DNA from: Mycolicibacterium aromaticivorans JS19b1 = JCM 16368
Lineage (GTDB): Bacteria > Actinomycetota > Actinomycetes > Mycobacteriales > Mycobacteriaceae
Reading direction: 5' to 3'
NCBI RefSeq assembly: GCF_000559085.1
Contig: NZ_JALN02000001.1
Location: forward strand, 4,216,001-4,280,000
Length of the DNA stretch: 64,000 nt
Of this stretch, positions 34,023 to 43,963 are shown piece by piece. Position 1 is the stretch's first letter. Every line of letters starts with the position of its first letter. Under the pieces are notes generated by a model that worked only from the letters and a program-made list of their open reading frames with translations, did not search any database and was not told the DNA's origin. A program made the translations under genes and the position numbers.

Positions 34023-35662
34023 GAAGGCGCGCCCGCTGCCGCCAGACCCGCGCGGTAGCCGAACACCATTGCCGGCCCCAGTGTTCCGCCGGCCCCACCG
34101 TAGGCGCGGCCCGTCACGCCGGCCATCGCGTTGCCCGCGGCGAACAGCCCGGGGATCGGCATGCCGTTGACGTGCAGCACTCGGCCGTCGCGGTCGGTGC
34201 GCGGGCCACCCTTGGTGCCCATGGCGCCGATGCCCACCGGCACGGCGTAGTACGGCGGGGTGTCCAGCGGGCCGAGGGTCTGCAACGCCGGGGTGGACGC
34301 CGAGTTGTCACCCCAGTACCCGTCGTATGCACTTGCGCCACGGCCGAATTCGGGGTCCACCTCGTCAGCGACGGCGGCGTTCCATGCGGCCAGGGTGGCG
34401 CCCAGCCCGTCGGCGTCGATGCCGGTCTTCTCCTCCAGTTCGGCCAGCGTCGCGGCCTTGTTGAACCAGTCGGGCGCCTCACCTCCGGGCTCGACACCCA
34501 GGAAGCCGTAGCGCTTCAGGTGCTGATCATCGAAGACGATCCACGCCGGATCGTTGACGTACCCCAGGCGCGGGTCGAGCTGATGGAACGGTCCGGACAT
34601 CGAGTTGTATTCGCCGGCCTCGTTGAGGAAACGCTTCCCGAACCGGTTGACGATGATGCTGCGCGGCCGGGTGCGCTCGAGGCGCACACTGCGACTGCGC
34701 GGCCTGCCGCCGAGCGTGTCGCCGGGGATCTGAATGACCGGCACCCACCAGGCCTCGCCCATGTTCGCCAGGTCGGCGCCGTGCGCCATGGCCATCCGCA
34801 AACCGTCGCCGGTGTTGTTCGGCGGTGACACCGGTCCGCGCAACGGCCCCCGCAGATAGGCCTCGACCAGCCTCTGATCCCATTCGAATCCGCCGGTGCC
34901 GAGGATTACCCCTTTGTCGGCACGGACTCGAATCTCACGATCGCCCAGGGCGATCCGTACTCCGGTGATCGCCGACGCGGAGCCGGTCAGCTCGAGCGCG
35001 CGGGCCTCGGTGACCGGGGTGACGCCGAGATCCAGCAGGCCCTTGAGTAGGCCCGCGATCAACGCGGTACCGGCGACGCAGTAGTCGCCGTCCATATCGT
35101 CGACGGCGGCGTGGATGCGTGCCCGGGTCTCGGCGTCGATGCCGACGTTGCTGAAGTCGATGGGGAACGACGTGATGCGCGACGCCCAATCGTCCAGGGT
35201 GGCAAGGTCAAATGGCTTGGCGTTCAACGACCGTCCGCCACCTGGCTGACCACCCGGCAGTTCGGGCTTGTAGTCGGGGAAGCCCTCGGCGACCTCGAAC
35301 TGCAGCGCGCTGTTGCCTTCGACAAAGTCCAGCATCGCCGGGCCGGTGCGCACAAAGGTTTCGACCAGTTCACGATCCATGAAGCCCAGCGATTGGGCCT
35401 CAAGGTATTTCAGCGCATCGTCGACGTTCAGCTCACCACCGGCCGCCCGGTCATGCGCGGGAATCCAGACGATTCCGCCGGACACCGCGGTCGTGCCCCC
35501 GACGCTGGGCGCCTTCTCGAACACCGCGACCGATGCGCCACTGACCGCTGCGGTCAGTGCAGCGGTCAGGCCGGCCGCGCCGGTACCGAGCACCACGACG
35601 TCGACTTCACGGTCCCACGTAGGTGGGCCAGACTGGCCGGAGTCCCAGGTGGTGTCCGCCAT
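34016..35662 (-). CDS. FAD-binding dehydrogenase, 3-ketosteroid-delta1-dehydrogenase-like
   Basis: 548 residues. The dinucleotide fold GTGAAGLTAALTAAVSG with FEKAP lies near residues 25-55; VGGTTAVSGGIVWIP is the family motif, and the C-terminal FAD segment is PGLFAAGNAMAGVTGRAYGGAGGTLGPAMVFG. Relatives include KstD and fumarate reductase-like flavoproteins that dehydrogenate rings next to a keto group. ATG 35662 has AGAGGAG upstream. Promoter TTGACA-N18-TAGCGT and an inverted repeat precede it; the IclR gene lies 137 bp upstream on the same strand. The first of two such flavoproteins in this cluster. Confidence 0.88.
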   Translation of the reverse strand: MADTTWDSGQSGPPTWDREVDVVVLGTGAAGLTAALTAAVSGASVAVFEKAPSVGGTTAVSGGIVWIPAHDRAAGGELNVDDALKYLEAQSLGFMDRELVETFVRTGPAMLDFVEGNSALQFEVAEGFPDYKPELPGGQPGGGRSLNAKPFDLATLDDWASRITSFPIDFSNVGIDAETRARIHAAVDDMDGDYCVAGTALIAGLLKGLLDLGVTPVTEARALELTGSASAITGVRIALGDREIRVRADKGVILGTGGFEWDQRLVEAYLRGPLRGPVSPPNNTGDGLRMAMAHGADLANMGEAWWVPVIQIPGDTLGGRPRSRSVRLERTRPRSIIVNRFGKRFLNEAGEYNSMSGPFHQLDPRLGYVNDPAWIVFDDQHLKRYGFLGVEPGGEAPDWFNKAATLAELEEKTGIDADGLGATLAAWNAAVADEVDPEFGRGASAYDGYWGDNSASTPALQTLGPLDTPPYYAVPVGIGAMGTKGGPRTDRDGRVLHVNGMPIPGLFAAGNAMAGVTGRAYGGAGGTLGPAMVFGYRAGLAAAGAPSR

Positions 35663-35708
35663 CGCTTCACTCCTCTTGCCGCACACTGGTATTGGCGTGT
35701 GCATTTAC

Positions 35709-35762
35709 CGAACGTGGGTGTTCGTTGTTGTCACGCTAATGACGGCGATCGCACAGTGTCAA
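35709..35762 (-). promoter_or_regulatory. Promoter and CGAAC-N6-GTTCG operator for the flavoprotein gene
   Basis: On the - strand TTGACA (35762-35757), 18-bp spacer, TAGCGT (35738-35733). The inverted repeat CGAAC-N6-GTTCG (35709-35724) lies just downstream of the predicted transcription start. It may be the site of the neighbouring IclR protein. Confidence 0.5.
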
Positions 35763-35799
35763 GCGCTCCATCCGGCAAAACCCCAGTTCAGCGGGGTGC

Positions 35800-36501
35800 T
35801 TAACTCAGAACGACCGAAAGGCGCTGCGCCGCTGCGATCGCCGACTCCCGCCCGCGCAGCACCACGTCTTCGCGGTGTGAGATCAGGTTGATGCACGTGT
35901 GCGGCGAGCCGGCCGGCCGGTGCACCGGCACCGCGAGACCGTAGGTGTTGGGCTCGACCTCCCCGTAGGTGATGATCCAGCCCTGCTCGCGCGCGCGGGT
36001 GACCAGCGGGCGTTCGCCGGGCCGCGCCGGCATGCTGGCCAGCAGTGCGATACCGGCCGCGCCGCGGTCGAGGGGATAGCGGCTGCCCTCGTGGAAGGAC
36101 AGCTGATAGGACACCCGGGTCGGCACGATCACAGCGATCGCGACCTGCTGATCACCCTCGGCCACCAGTAACGACACCGTGGTGTCGAGCTCGTCGGCGA
36201 GGTCGCGCAGCGTCGGCATCGACAGCTCGCGGATGTTGTTGTCGAACGACGCGCCCAGGGCGGCGAGCCCGGCCGCGGCGCGGAATCGCCCGTCTTCGGC
36301 TTTGGCCACCATCCGGTACGACGCCAACGTGCTCAGCAGCCGGTAGGCGATGGTCCGGTGCACCCCGATGTGGTCGGCGACCTGCTGAATGGTCAGCCCG
36401 CCCTTGGCGGCCGCGACCAGCTGCAACGCGTGCAGTCCGCGGGCCAGGGTTTGCGACCCGGGCGCAGCGCTGATCGGGCTCTCGGTGGGTGTCTGCGTCA
36501 T
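35800..36501 (-). CDS. IclR-family transcriptional regulator
   Basis: 233 residues. N-terminal winged HTH (about 20-80: ALQLVAAAKGGLTIQQVADHIGVHRTIAYRLLSTLASYRMV) and the C-terminal IclR effector domain (SMPTLRDLADELDTTVSLLVAEG, GSRYPLDRGAAGIALLA). IclR proteins commonly control aromatic-acid catabolism, including MhpR of the mhp genes. It is divergent from the MhpC/MhpA/MhpB-like operon and upstream of the flavoprotein gene, so it probably controls both. ATG 36501 is chosen; an in-frame start 66 nt upstream adds an atypical N-terminus. Confidence 0.9.
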   Translation of the reverse strand: MTQTPTESPISAAPGSQTLARGLHALQLVAAAKGGLTIQQVADHIGVHRTIAYRLLSTLASYRMVAKAEDGRFRAAAGLAALGASFDNNIRELSMPTLRDLADELDTTVSLLVAEGDQQVAIAVIVPTRVSYQLSFHEGSRYPLDRGAAGIALLASMPARPGERPLVTRAREQGWIITYGEVEPNTYGLAVPVHRPAGSPHTCINLISHREDVVLRGRESAIAAAQRLSVVLS

Positions 36502-36553
36502 GTCGTCCCCGTGCGTGAGGTGCGAAAGCGGGCTCGAGTCACCCCGAAGTGCC

Positions 36554-36606
36554 TTGACAGACGGCACTCCGAGAGTGATGCTCTTAAACTATCGCACACC
36601 GTAGTT
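36554..36606 (+). promoter_or_regulatory. Candidate promoter of the ring-cleavage operon with AACTA/TAGTT repeat
   Basis: TTGACA (36554-36559), 17-bp spacer, GATGCT (36577-36582). AACTA-N10-TAGTT (36587-36606) lies near the predicted start of transcription. The 171-bp gap from the IclR start to the hydrolase start at 36673 is AT-richer than its surroundings. Confidence 0.4.
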
Positions 36607-36672
36607 CAATAATTACACATACCGCTTACAAAAAGCGAGAATCCCATTATCACCGAGGATAGGGGCAGCTGG

Positions 36673-37536
36673 GTGCCGGAGTTCGAGAGCGTCTGGAGTG
36701 ATCTGCAGGGCGTTGCGTTCTCGCAGGGTTATCTGGATGCAGGCGGAGTGCGCACCCGCTATCTGCATGCCGGCGATCCGGGTAAGCCGACCCTGGTGTT
36801 GCTCCATGGCTCGGGCGGCCACGCCGAGGCGTACGTCCGTAACATCGAGGCGCACGCCGAGCACTTCTCGACCTGGTCGATCGACATGCTGGGGCACGGC
36901 TACACCGACAAGCCCGGGCATCTGTTGGAGATCCCGCACTACGTCGATCACCTTGCCGCCGTCCTCGACACCATCGGCGCGCAGCGGGCGCACATCTCCG
37001 GTGAATCGCTGGGCGGCTGGGTTGCGTCGCGCTTCGCCGTCGACCATCCCGACCGGCTCGAGCGGTTGGTGCTCAACACCGCGGGCGGTTCGCAGGCCGA
37101 CCCCGAGGTGATGAAGCGGATTGTCACGCTGTCGATGGCCGCCGCGGAGAACCCTAGCTGGGAAACCGTGCAGGCCAGGATCAAGTGGCTGATGGCGGAC
37201 AAGTCCAAGGACTACGACGACATCGTCGCCAGCCGCCAGCGGGTGTACCGGCAGCCCGGGTTTGTCAACGCGATGCGCGACATCATGGCGTTGCAGGATC
37301 CGGATATCCGGCAGCGAAACCTGATGAGCCCCAGCGACTACGGCGCTATCACCGCGCCGACGCTGGTGCTGTGGACCAGTGACGACCCGACCGCCGACAC
37401 GACGGAGGGCCGCCGGATCTCGGAGATGATCCCGGGTGCGCGCTTCGAGGTCATGCAAGGCTGCGGGCACTGGCCGCAATACGAGGACCCCAAGACGTTC
37501 AACCGCCTGCACATCGACTTCCTGATGGGCCGGTGA
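36673..37536 (+). CDS. Alpha/beta hydrolase, meta-cleavage-product hydrolase (MhpC/HsaD-like)
   Basis: 287 residues. Oxyanion HGSGG near 45-49, nucleophile Ser112 in GESLGG, an acidic residue in [11 protein letters not shown] and catalytic His266 in GCGHWPQYE. The length and order match C-C bond hydrolases that cut the product of extradiol ring cleavage. The next two genes encode the hydroxylase and dioxygenase that would make that product, which strongly supports the call. GTG 36673 is used; the stop overlaps the next start as GTGA. Confidence 0.87.
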   Translation: MPEFESVWSDLQGVAFSQGYLDAGGVRTRYLHAGDPGKPTLVLLHGSGGHAEAYVRNIEAHAEHFSTWSIDMLGHGYTDKPGHLLEIPHYVDHLAAVLDTIGAQRAHISGESLGGWVASRFAVDHPDRLERLVLNTAGGSQADPEVMKRIVTLSMAAAENPSWETVQARIKWLMADKSKDYDDIVASRQRVYRQPGFVNAMRDIMALQDPDIRQRNLMSPSDYGAITAPTLVLWTSDDPTADTTEGRRISEMIPGARFEVMQGCGHWPQYEDPKTFNRLHIDFLMGR

Positions 37537-39218
37537 GTATGGAGTTCGACGTCGTCGTGGTGGGAGCCGGGCCAGTTGGACTGACGCTGGCCAATATCCT
37601 TGGCCTGCAGGGGGTCCGGACACTGGTCGTCGACGAGCGGGACGCGCTCATCGACTATCCGCGCGGAGTGGGCCTCGACGATGAAGCCCTGCGCACCTTT
37701 CAGGCGATCGGCCTGGTGGACGCCGTCCTGCCGCATACCGTGCCCAACCAGATCTTGCGGTTTTACGACGGCAAGCGGAGATTGCTCGCCGAGATGGCAC
37801 CGCCCGACGCGCGGTTCGGCTGGCCCAAGCGCAACGGCTTCGTGCAGCCGCTGGTCGACGCCGAGTTGTACAAGGGGCTCAGCCGGTTCGACAATGTGGA
37901 AGTGGCGTGGGGTCATCCCATGACCTCGATCACCGAGACCGCCGATGGAGTCGTCGTCGAGTTGTCTCCGGCCGATTCCCAGCCCCGAAAGGTCAGCGCC
38001 CGCTACGTCGTCGGCTGCGACGGCGGCCGTAGCGCCACCCGTCGCCTGATGGGGGTGTCCTTCGACGGCACGACGTCCTCGACCCGCTGGCTGGTGGTGG
38101 ACATCGCCAACGACCCACTCGGACATCCCAACAGCGAGGTCGGCGCCGACCCGGTCCGGCCCTACGTCTCGATCGCCATCGCCCACGGCATCCGGCGCTT
38201 CGAGTTCCTGATCCACGGCCACGAGACCGACGAGCAGGCCGAGGATCCCGCGTTCGTGGCGCAGATGCTCTCCCGGCTGGTGCCTTACCCGGACAGGTGC
38301 GACATCATCCGACGCCGCCTGTACACCCACCACTCGCGAATCGCGAGCTCATTCCGCAAGGGCCGCATTCTGATCGCCGGGGATGCCGCCCACCTCATGC
38401 CGGTGTGGCAGGGGCAGGGCTACAACAGTGGCATCCGTGATGCCGCCAACCTCGGCTGGAAGCTGGCGGCCGTGGTCAAGGGACGGGCCCGCGATGCGCT
38501 GCTGGACAGCTACGACGTCGAGCGCCGCAAGCACGCCCGCGCAATGATCGACCTTTCGACCACAGTGGGAAAGGTCATCTCACCGACCAACTCGCGTGTC
38601 GCCGCCGCCCGAGATGTGGTCGTTCGGGCCGCATCGCTGGTCCCGACGTTGAAGCGCTATGTACTGGAGATGCGGTTCAAGCCGATGCCGCGCTACGACC
38701 ACGGTGCGGTGGTGCACAGCGAGCCACGGTCACCGTCGTCCGCGGTGGGCACCCTGTTCATCCAGCCACGGGTGGACACCCGGGACAACCAGAACGTCCT
38801 GCTCGACGACGTCATAGGCCCGTGGTTCGCGTTCGTGTGCTGGAGTAACAATCCCCGGCAACTGTTGGGGGAGAAAGACTTCGCCGCATGGAAATCGCTG
38901 GGTGCGGTCTTCGTTGCGCTGCGCCCGATCACCCAGTTGCACTGGACCGGACACGACGACCCCGACGTCATCGTTGTCGGGGACCGCACCGGCGCGCTCA
39001 AGGCGTGGTTCGACACGCACGAAGAGTCGGTGATGTTCCTGCGGCCGGACCGCTGCATCGCCGGCGCCTGCATCGCCCAACGCACACCGGAATTGAGCAC
39101 GGCCCTGCTCGACACACTCACCTTGACCCCGGGAGGAGGCACCGATGCCACTGGCGCTCTGCTGTATGTCACACAGCCCGCTGCTGAATCTTCCCGGCCC
39201 GTCGGCGGAACTGCTTGA
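37533..39218 (+). CDS. mhpA: FAD-dependent aromatic hydroxylase, MhpA-like
   Basis: 561 residues (E. coli MhpA is about 554). The FAD fold [17 protein letters not shown] is at the N-terminus, the second FAD motif is [28 protein letters not shown], and there is a thioredoxin-like C-terminal domain. MhpA hydroxylates 3-(3-hydroxyphenyl)propionate to the catechol using NADH and O2. The close partner genes support a related substrate here, though a bulkier ring is possible. The 3' end overlaps mhpB by 74 bp, long for this window. Confidence 0.85.
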   Translation: MSMEFDVVVVGAGPVGLTLANILGLQGVRTLVVDERDALIDYPRGVGLDDEALRTFQAIGLVDAVLPHTVPNQILRFYDGKRRLLAEMAPPDARFGWPKRNGFVQPLVDAELYKGLSRFDNVEVAWGHPMTSITETADGVVVELSPADSQPRKVSARYVVGCDGGRSATRRLMGVSFDGTTSSTRWLVVDIANDPLGHPNSEVGADPVRPYVSIAIAHGIRRFEFLIHGHETDEQAEDPAFVAQMLSRLVPYPDRCDIIRRRLYTHHSRIASSFRKGRILIAGDAAHLMPVWQGQGYNSGIRDAANLGWKLAAVVKGRARDALLDSYDVERRKHARAMIDLSTTVGKVISPTNSRVAAARDVVVRAASLVPTLKRYVLEMRFKPMPRYDHGAVVHSEPRSPSSAVGTLFIQPRVDTRDNQNVLLDDVIGPWFAFVCWSNNPRQLLGEKDFAAWKSLGAVFVALRPITQLHWTGHDDPDVIVVGDRTGALKAWFDTHEESVMFLRPDRCIAGACIAQRTPELSTALLDTLTLTPGGGTDATGALLYVTQPAAESSRPVGGTA

Positions 39219-40083
39219 CGACATCACCACCCGGCTGGCCGAAACACGGCAATTCGTCGCGGAATTCGACCCCGAGCTCGTGGTGATCTTCTCGCCGGAC
39301 CACTACAACGGTTTCTTCTACCGGCTGATGCCGCCGTTCTGCATCGGCACGGCCGCCGCCGGCGTCGGCGATTACGGCACGTATGCCGGACCGCTGAACG
39401 TGCCGGCCGCGCTCGCCAATGAGATGGCGGCCGCGGTGTGGGACGCCGGCGTCGACGTATCCCTGTCGTCGGCAATGGACGTCGACCACGGGACGGTTCA
39501 GCCGCTCGAGGTGTTGTTCGGGGATGCCGCAACGAGGCCGGTGATTCCGGTGTTCATCAACTCGGTCGCCACCCCGTTGGGCCCGCTCAAGCGCACCCGC
39601 GCGCTGGGTGCCGCCATCGGTGAATACCTGGGCACCCTGGATAAACGGGTACTGGTCGTCGGATCCGGTGGGCTGTCGCATGATCCACCGGTGCCCACCC
39701 TGGCGACCGCGCCACCGGCCGCCCTGGAGCGCATCGTCGGCGGGGCGCCGATGTCACCGGAGGGGCGAGCTGCACGGCAGGACGCCGTGATCGCCGCGGC
39801 ACACGAATTCGCCCACGGGGACAGCCCGTTGCAGCCGTTGAACCCGGACTGGGACCGTGCCCTGCTCGATCTTATCGACACCAACCGGCTGGCCGAGGTC
39901 GACGGTTGGACCAACGACTGGATCGCCCGTGAAGCCGGCAACTCCGCACACGAGATCCGAACCTGGGTGGCGGCATTCGCCGCGCTGGCATCCCAGGGTG
40001 ATTATCAGACGCAGCAGCGCTACTATCGCGCTGCTCCAGAGTTGATCGCGGGATTCGCGATCCGGACGGCGGTACCCGCATGA
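39145..40083 (+). CDS. mhpB: 2,3-dihydroxyphenylpropionate 1,2-dioxygenase-like extradiol enzyme
   Basis: 312 residues, collinear with E. coli MhpB as I recall it: SHSPL near the N-terminus, [46 protein letters not shown], and [12 protein letters not shown] near the C-terminus. A class III extradiol (LigB-type) Fe(II) dioxygenase that opens the catechol ring for the upstream hydrolase. GGGAGGAGG precedes the ATG, which lies inside the mhpA 3' end. The stop overlaps the following ATG (ATGA). Confidence 0.92.
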   Translation: MPLALCCMSHSPLLNLPGPSAELLDDITTRLAETRQFVAEFDPELVVIFSPDHYNGFFYRLMPPFCIGTAAAGVGDYGTYAGPLNVPAALANEMAAAVWDAGVDVSLSSAMDVDHGTVQPLEVLFGDAATRPVIPVFINSVATPLGPLKRTRALGAAIGEYLGTLDKRVLVVGSGGLSHDPPVPTLATAPPAALERIVGGAPMSPEGRAARQDAVIAAAHEFAHGDSPLQPLNPDWDRALLDLIDTNRLAEVDGWTNDWIAREAGNSAHEIRTWVAAFAALASQGDYQTQQRYYRAAPELIAGFAIRTAVPA

Positions 40084-40105
40084 GCGACGCTTGCGGAGCG
40101 AATCA
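40080..40105 (+). repeat. Start-codon repeat related to 60707-60766
   Basis: ATGAGCGACGCTTGCGGAGC then GAATCA: the same word as the tandem element at 60707 (ATGAGCGAGCTTGCGAGC then GAATCA) with two one-base insertions. It covers the start codon of the flavoprotein gene, and a second ATGAGCGAC follows at 40113. Confidence 0.5.
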
Positions 40106-41834
40106 ACAGCAGATGAGCGACAACCACTTCGATCATTCGGTCGACGTTCTCGTCATCGGTTCCGGCGCCGGCGGGATGACCGCGGCGCTACGCGCTGATG
40201 CGTTGGGGCTCGACACCCTGATCGTGGAGAAGTCGCCCAAATTCGGCGGATCCTCGGCACTGTCCGGCGGCGGCATCTGGGTACCCGGGGCACCGTCGCA
40301 GCGCAAAGCCGGCTACTACCCGGATCCCGACGAAGTGTTCACCTATCTCAAGACCATCACCGGCGGTCTGGTCAGTGACGAACGGCTGCGCGCCTACGTC
40401 GACAATGCCCCCGACATGATGGAGTTCCTCGAAAACTCCAGTGACTGGGTTGAATTCGTCTGGAAGCCGGGGTACGCCGACTACTACCCCGAACTGCCGG
40501 GTGGATCCGAGCGGGGCAGCACCATCAACGTGCCCGAGATCGACCTGCGCAAGCTCGGCGACGAGGAGTCGAACCTTCTCGCGCCACTGGCGTTGGCTCC
40601 CAAGGGAATCTGGTTCGCTCCCAAGGACCTGCGGCTGTTCTACCAGGTCCGGCAGAACTGGCGCGGCAAGGCCGTGCTGCTCAAGCTGATCTGGCGGATG
40701 TTCCGGGCCCGGGTATTCGGAGATCGGATGGCGGCCATCGGGCAATCCCTGATGGCGAGGATGCGTCTTGCGCTCAAAGAGAAGGACATCCCGCTGTGGC
40801 TGTCGGCGCCGATGACCGAGCTGATCACCGACCTCGACGGAAACGTCGTGGGGGCCGTGGTGGAGCGGGCAGGCAAGCCCGTGCGCATCGCGGCGCGGCG
40901 CGGCGTGGTGGTGGCCTCGGGCGGATTCGATCACGACATGGACTGGCGCCGTGAACATCTCCCGGTGCTGGAAAAGGACTGGAGCTTCGGCAATCCCGTG
41001 GCCACCGGTGACGGTATCCGGGCGGGGGAGAAGGTGGGGGCCGCTACCGATCTGCTCGACGAGGCGTGGTGGTTCCCGGCCATGTGCTGGCCGGACGGCC
41101 GCCTGCAGTTCATGCTGAACGAGCGCATGATGCCGGCGCAGTTCGTGGTCAACGGCGCCGGGAAGCGGTTCATCAACGAGGCCGCGCCGTATATGGATTT
41201 TGCGCACGCGATGATCGAGGGTCAGCGCAGCGGCGTGCAACACATCCCGTGCTGGCTCATTACCGACATCGCGTCGTTCCACCGGTACGTGGTCGGCGGT
41301 CACCTGCCGATTCCGAAGGTTCCGTTCGCGCCGGTACCCACCGGCCGCAAGATCCCGCAGGCGTGGTTGGACTCCGGAATCGTCAAGACCGCTGATACAT
41401 TCGGCGAGCTGGCGACCAAGATCGGAGTGCCCGCGCATACATTGCAGCGCACCGCAGACCGGTTCAACGAGCTCGCGCGCAGGGGCCACGACGACGATTT
41501 CAATCGCGGCGACAGCGCATACGACAACTATTACGGCGATCCCACGCTGGCCAACCCCAACCTGGCCCCGCTGGGCAAGGCGCCGTATCTCGCGTTCCAG
41601 ATCATCCTCGGCGACCTCGGCACCTCGGGCGGCCTGCTCACCGACGAGCACGCCAGGGTGCTGCGCGAGGACGGCAGCGCCATCGGTGGTCTCTACGCGA
41701 CCGGAAACGCCTCGGCCGCCGTGATGGGCCGCAGCTACGCCGGCGCCGGAGCCACCATCGGACCCGCTATGACGTTCGGATACGTCGCAGCAGAACACAT
41801 CTCCCACAATTCCAATCGAGAGGTAACCGCATGA
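40080..41834 (+). CDS. FAD-binding dehydrogenase, 3-ketosteroid-delta1-dehydrogenase-like (second copy)
   Basis: 584 residues. [17 protein letters not shown] with [23 protein letters not shown] at the N-terminus, and [32 protein letters not shown] at the C-terminus; the middle [15 protein letters not shown] is a KstD-family feature. It probably desaturates a cyclic ketone next to its carbonyl, which would help aromatise a ring before MhpA/MhpB attack; that order is inference. The start is ATG 40080 (ATGA overlap) or 40113; the first 11 codons come from a short mycobacterial repeat, so 40113 may be the ancestral start. Confidence 0.88.
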   Translation: MSDACGANQQQMSDNHFDHSVDVLVIGSGAGGMTAALRADALGLDTLIVEKSPKFGGSSALSGGGIWVPGAPSQRKAGYYPDPDEVFTYLKTITGGLVSDERLRAYVDNAPDMMEFLENSSDWVEFVWKPGYADYYPELPGGSERGSTINVPEIDLRKLGDEESNLLAPLALAPKGIWFAPKDLRLFYQVRQNWRGKAVLLKLIWRMFRARVFGDRMAAIGQSLMARMRLALKEKDIPLWLSAPMTELITDLDGNVVGAVVERAGKPVRIAARRGVVVASGGFDHDMDWRREHLPVLEKDWSFGNPVATGDGIRAGEKVGAATDLLDEAWWFPAMCWPDGRLQFMLNERMMPAQFVVNGAGKRFINEAAPYMDFAHAMIEGQRSGVQHIPCWLITDIASFHRYVVGGHLPIPKVPFAPVPTGRKIPQAWLDSGIVKTADTFGELATKIGVPAHTLQRTADRFNELARRGHDDDFNRGDSAYDNYYGDPTLANPNLAPLGKAPYLAFQIILGDLGTSGGLLTDEHARVLREDGSAIGGLYATGNASAAVMGRSYAGAGATIGPAMTFGYVAAEHISHNSNREVTA

Positions 41835-43138
41835 AGATCTCGCTGTTCTACGAGTTTCCGCTACCGCGGCCGTGGTCCGAGGACGACGAGCACCAGTTGT
41901 TCCAGCATGGCCTCGACGAGGTGGAGCTCGCAGACAAGGCCGGCTTCTCCACCGTGTGGCTCACCGAGCACCACTTCCTGGAGGAGTACTGCCACTCCAC
42001 CGCCCCGGAGATGTTCCTGGCGGCAGCCAGCCAGCGCACCAAGAACATTCGGCTCGGCTTCGGCGTCATGCACCTGCCGCCGCCGATCAACCATCCGGCA
42101 CGCATCGCCGAGCGGGTCGCGACCTTGGACCACTTGTCGAACGGTCGTGTCGAATTCGGCACCGGCGAGGGCTCGTCGGTCGCCGAGCTGGGTGGCTTCG
42201 ATATCGACCCCGCCGACAAGCGCACCATGTGGGAAGAAGCGCTCGAGGTCTCGATCCGCTGTATGACCGAGGCGCCGTTCACCGGTTTCAAGGGTGAGCA
42301 CGTCCAGATGCCGGCCCGCAACGTCGTCCCGAAGCCGCTGCAGAGCCCGCACCCGCCGGTATGGGTGGCCTGCACCCGTCCGTCGTCGGTCCAGATGGCC
42401 GCCCAGAAGGCCATCGGCGCACTGAGTTTCGCCTACACCGGCCCGGAGGCGCTCAAGGAGCGGGTGGACGGCTACTACAAGGAGTTCGAGGAGCAGGGCA
42501 CGCCCGTCACCCCGGCGATCAATCCGAACCTGCTCGCGATCGGCGGCGACCTGTCGATGATGGTGGCCAAGACCGACGAGGAGGCGCTCAAGCGGATCGG
42601 GATCGGCGGCGGCTTCTTCTCGTTCGGCATCATGCACTACTACATCAACGGCATGCACACGCCCGGCCGCACCGGGGTGTGGGAGCTGTACCAGAACGCG
42701 GTGAAGGATGACCCGACGCTGGCGTACGGCCCGGGCCGCGGGGCAATCGGTTCCCCCGATACGGTGCGCGAGTTCTTGCGAGGCTACGAGGCCAGCGGCG
42801 TCGACGAGATCATCCTGCTGCTCAACCCGCGCAGCCACGAGGGCACGATGGAGTCCATCGAGATCATGGGCAAGGAGATCTTGCCCGAGTTCATCGAACG
42901 CGACGAGAAGGCGGTCAAGGACAAGGCCGAGCGCCTGGCGCCGGTGATCGACAAGGTCGAGGCCCGCCGCCAGCCGTCGGAGGCTCCGCTGTTCGACGAG
43001 ACCTACGCCTTCGGCGGGCTGCCGACCGGCCGGGGCGGAAAGTTCACCGCAGGTGAGATTCCCGAGGCGATGGCTGAGATCAACGAAGGCCGCGTCAAGG
43101 CCGCACAGTTGGAGAAGGAGAAGCGAGGGGCCCAGTAG
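41831..43138 (+). CDS. LLM-class flavin-dependent oxidoreductase (luciferase-like)
   Basis: 435 residues, longer than typical LLM proteins because of a charged C-terminal tail (KAAQLEKEKRGAQ). The barrel carries AGFSTVWLTEHHFLEEYCHSTAPEMFLAAASQRT, the alkanal-monooxygenase-like signature, and HLSNGRVEFGTGEG. It probably uses reduced FMN and O2 for a Baeyer-Villiger-type or other monooxygenation. ATGA overlap with the preceding flavoprotein gene. Part of the ring-degradation operon. Confidence 0.88.
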   Translation: MKISLFYEFPLPRPWSEDDEHQLFQHGLDEVELADKAGFSTVWLTEHHFLEEYCHSTAPEMFLAAASQRTKNIRLGFGVMHLPPPINHPARIAERVATLDHLSNGRVEFGTGEGSSVAELGGFDIDPADKRTMWEEALEVSIRCMTEAPFTGFKGEHVQMPARNVVPKPLQSPHPPVWVACTRPSSVQMAAQKAIGALSFAYTGPEALKERVDGYYKEFEEQGTPVTPAINPNLLAIGGDLSMMVAKTDEEALKRIGIGGGFFSFGIMHYYINGMHTPGRTGVWELYQNAVKDDPTLAYGPGRGAIGSPDTVREFLRGYEASGVDEIILLLNPRSHEGTMESIEIMGKEILPEFIERDEKAVKDKAERLAPVIDKVEARRQPSEAPLFDETYAFGGLPTGRGGKFTAGEIPEAMAEINEGRVKAAQLEKEKRGAQ

Positions 43139-43150
43139 GCCGCGAAACAT

Positions 43151-43963
43151 ATGGCCCACATCGATGATCTGCTGCGGTACGACGGCCGCCGGGCGGTCGT
43201 CACCGGCTGCGCGTCAGGAATCGGCGCGCAGCTGTGCGATCAGCTCACTGACCTGGGCGCCGAGGTGGTCGGCCTCGATGTGCGCCGTCCGGCGAGCGGG
43301 GTCAACGAGTTCGTCGAGATCGATCTGGCCGACGCAGGCTCGATCGACAGGGCGGTGGACGCGGTCGGCGGCCCCGTGGACGCCCTGTTCAACGTGGCCG
43401 GGGTGTCATCGGGGATCGGTAACCCCGTGCTGGTCGTGACGATCAACTTCCTGGGGACCCGCCACCTCACCGAGGCGCTGCTTCCGCAGCTGGCAGCCGG
43501 CGCGTCAATCGTTTGCGTGTCGTCGCTGGCCGCCGCGAACTACCGTGAGAATCTGCCGCAGGCGGCCGGCCTGTTGGAGACGGGGTCGATGGCAGCAGGT
43601 ATCGAGTGGTGCCACGACAATCCCGACGCGCTGGCCGACGGCGGTTACCGGCTGTCCAAGGAGGCGATCATCGGCTACGCGATCACCAATGCCGTGGCGC
43701 TGGGCGCCAAGGGCATCCGGATCAATTGCAGCGGACCGGGTGTCACCGAGACCCCGATCCTCGATCAGCTGCGGTCGGCTTACGGGCAGGAACGGCTCGA
43801 CGACATCCCCAAGCCCCTGGGCCGGGTGTCGAACCCGACCGAGCAGGCGGCGGTGCTGGCGTTCCTGGGCAGCCGGGCGGCCGGCTACATCACCGGTCAG
43901 GTCATCTGGGCCGACGGCGGCAACATCGCGGCCCGCCAGGCCGCCGACTACGAGAGGGGATGA
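43151..43963 (+). CDS. Short-chain dehydrogenase, 3alpha-hydroxysteroid dehydrogenase/carbonyl-reductase-like
   Basis: 270 residues. TGCASGIG nucleotide motif, a shortened central region with FNVAGVSSG, VCVSSLAA with the catalytic Ser, and YRLSKEA as Tyr-Lys pair; the long loop between them (AAGLLETGSMAAGIEWCHDNPDALADGG) is characteristic of the 3alpha-HSD/CR branch. It oxidises or reduces a ring hydroxyl or ketone. It starts 12 nt after the LLM gene and overlaps the cyclase-family gene by ATGA. Confidence 0.88.
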   Translation: MAHIDDLLRYDGRRAVVTGCASGIGAQLCDQLTDLGAEVVGLDVRRPASGVNEFVEIDLADAGSIDRAVDAVGGPVDALFNVAGVSSGIGNPVLVVTINFLGTRHLTEALLPQLAAGASIVCVSSLAAANYRENLPQAAGLLETGSMAAGIEWCHDNPDALADGGYRLSKEAIIGYAITNAVALGAKGIRINCSGPGVTETPILDQLRSAYGQERLDDIPKPLGRVSNPTEQAAVLAFLGSRAAGYITGQVIWADGGNIAARQAADYERG

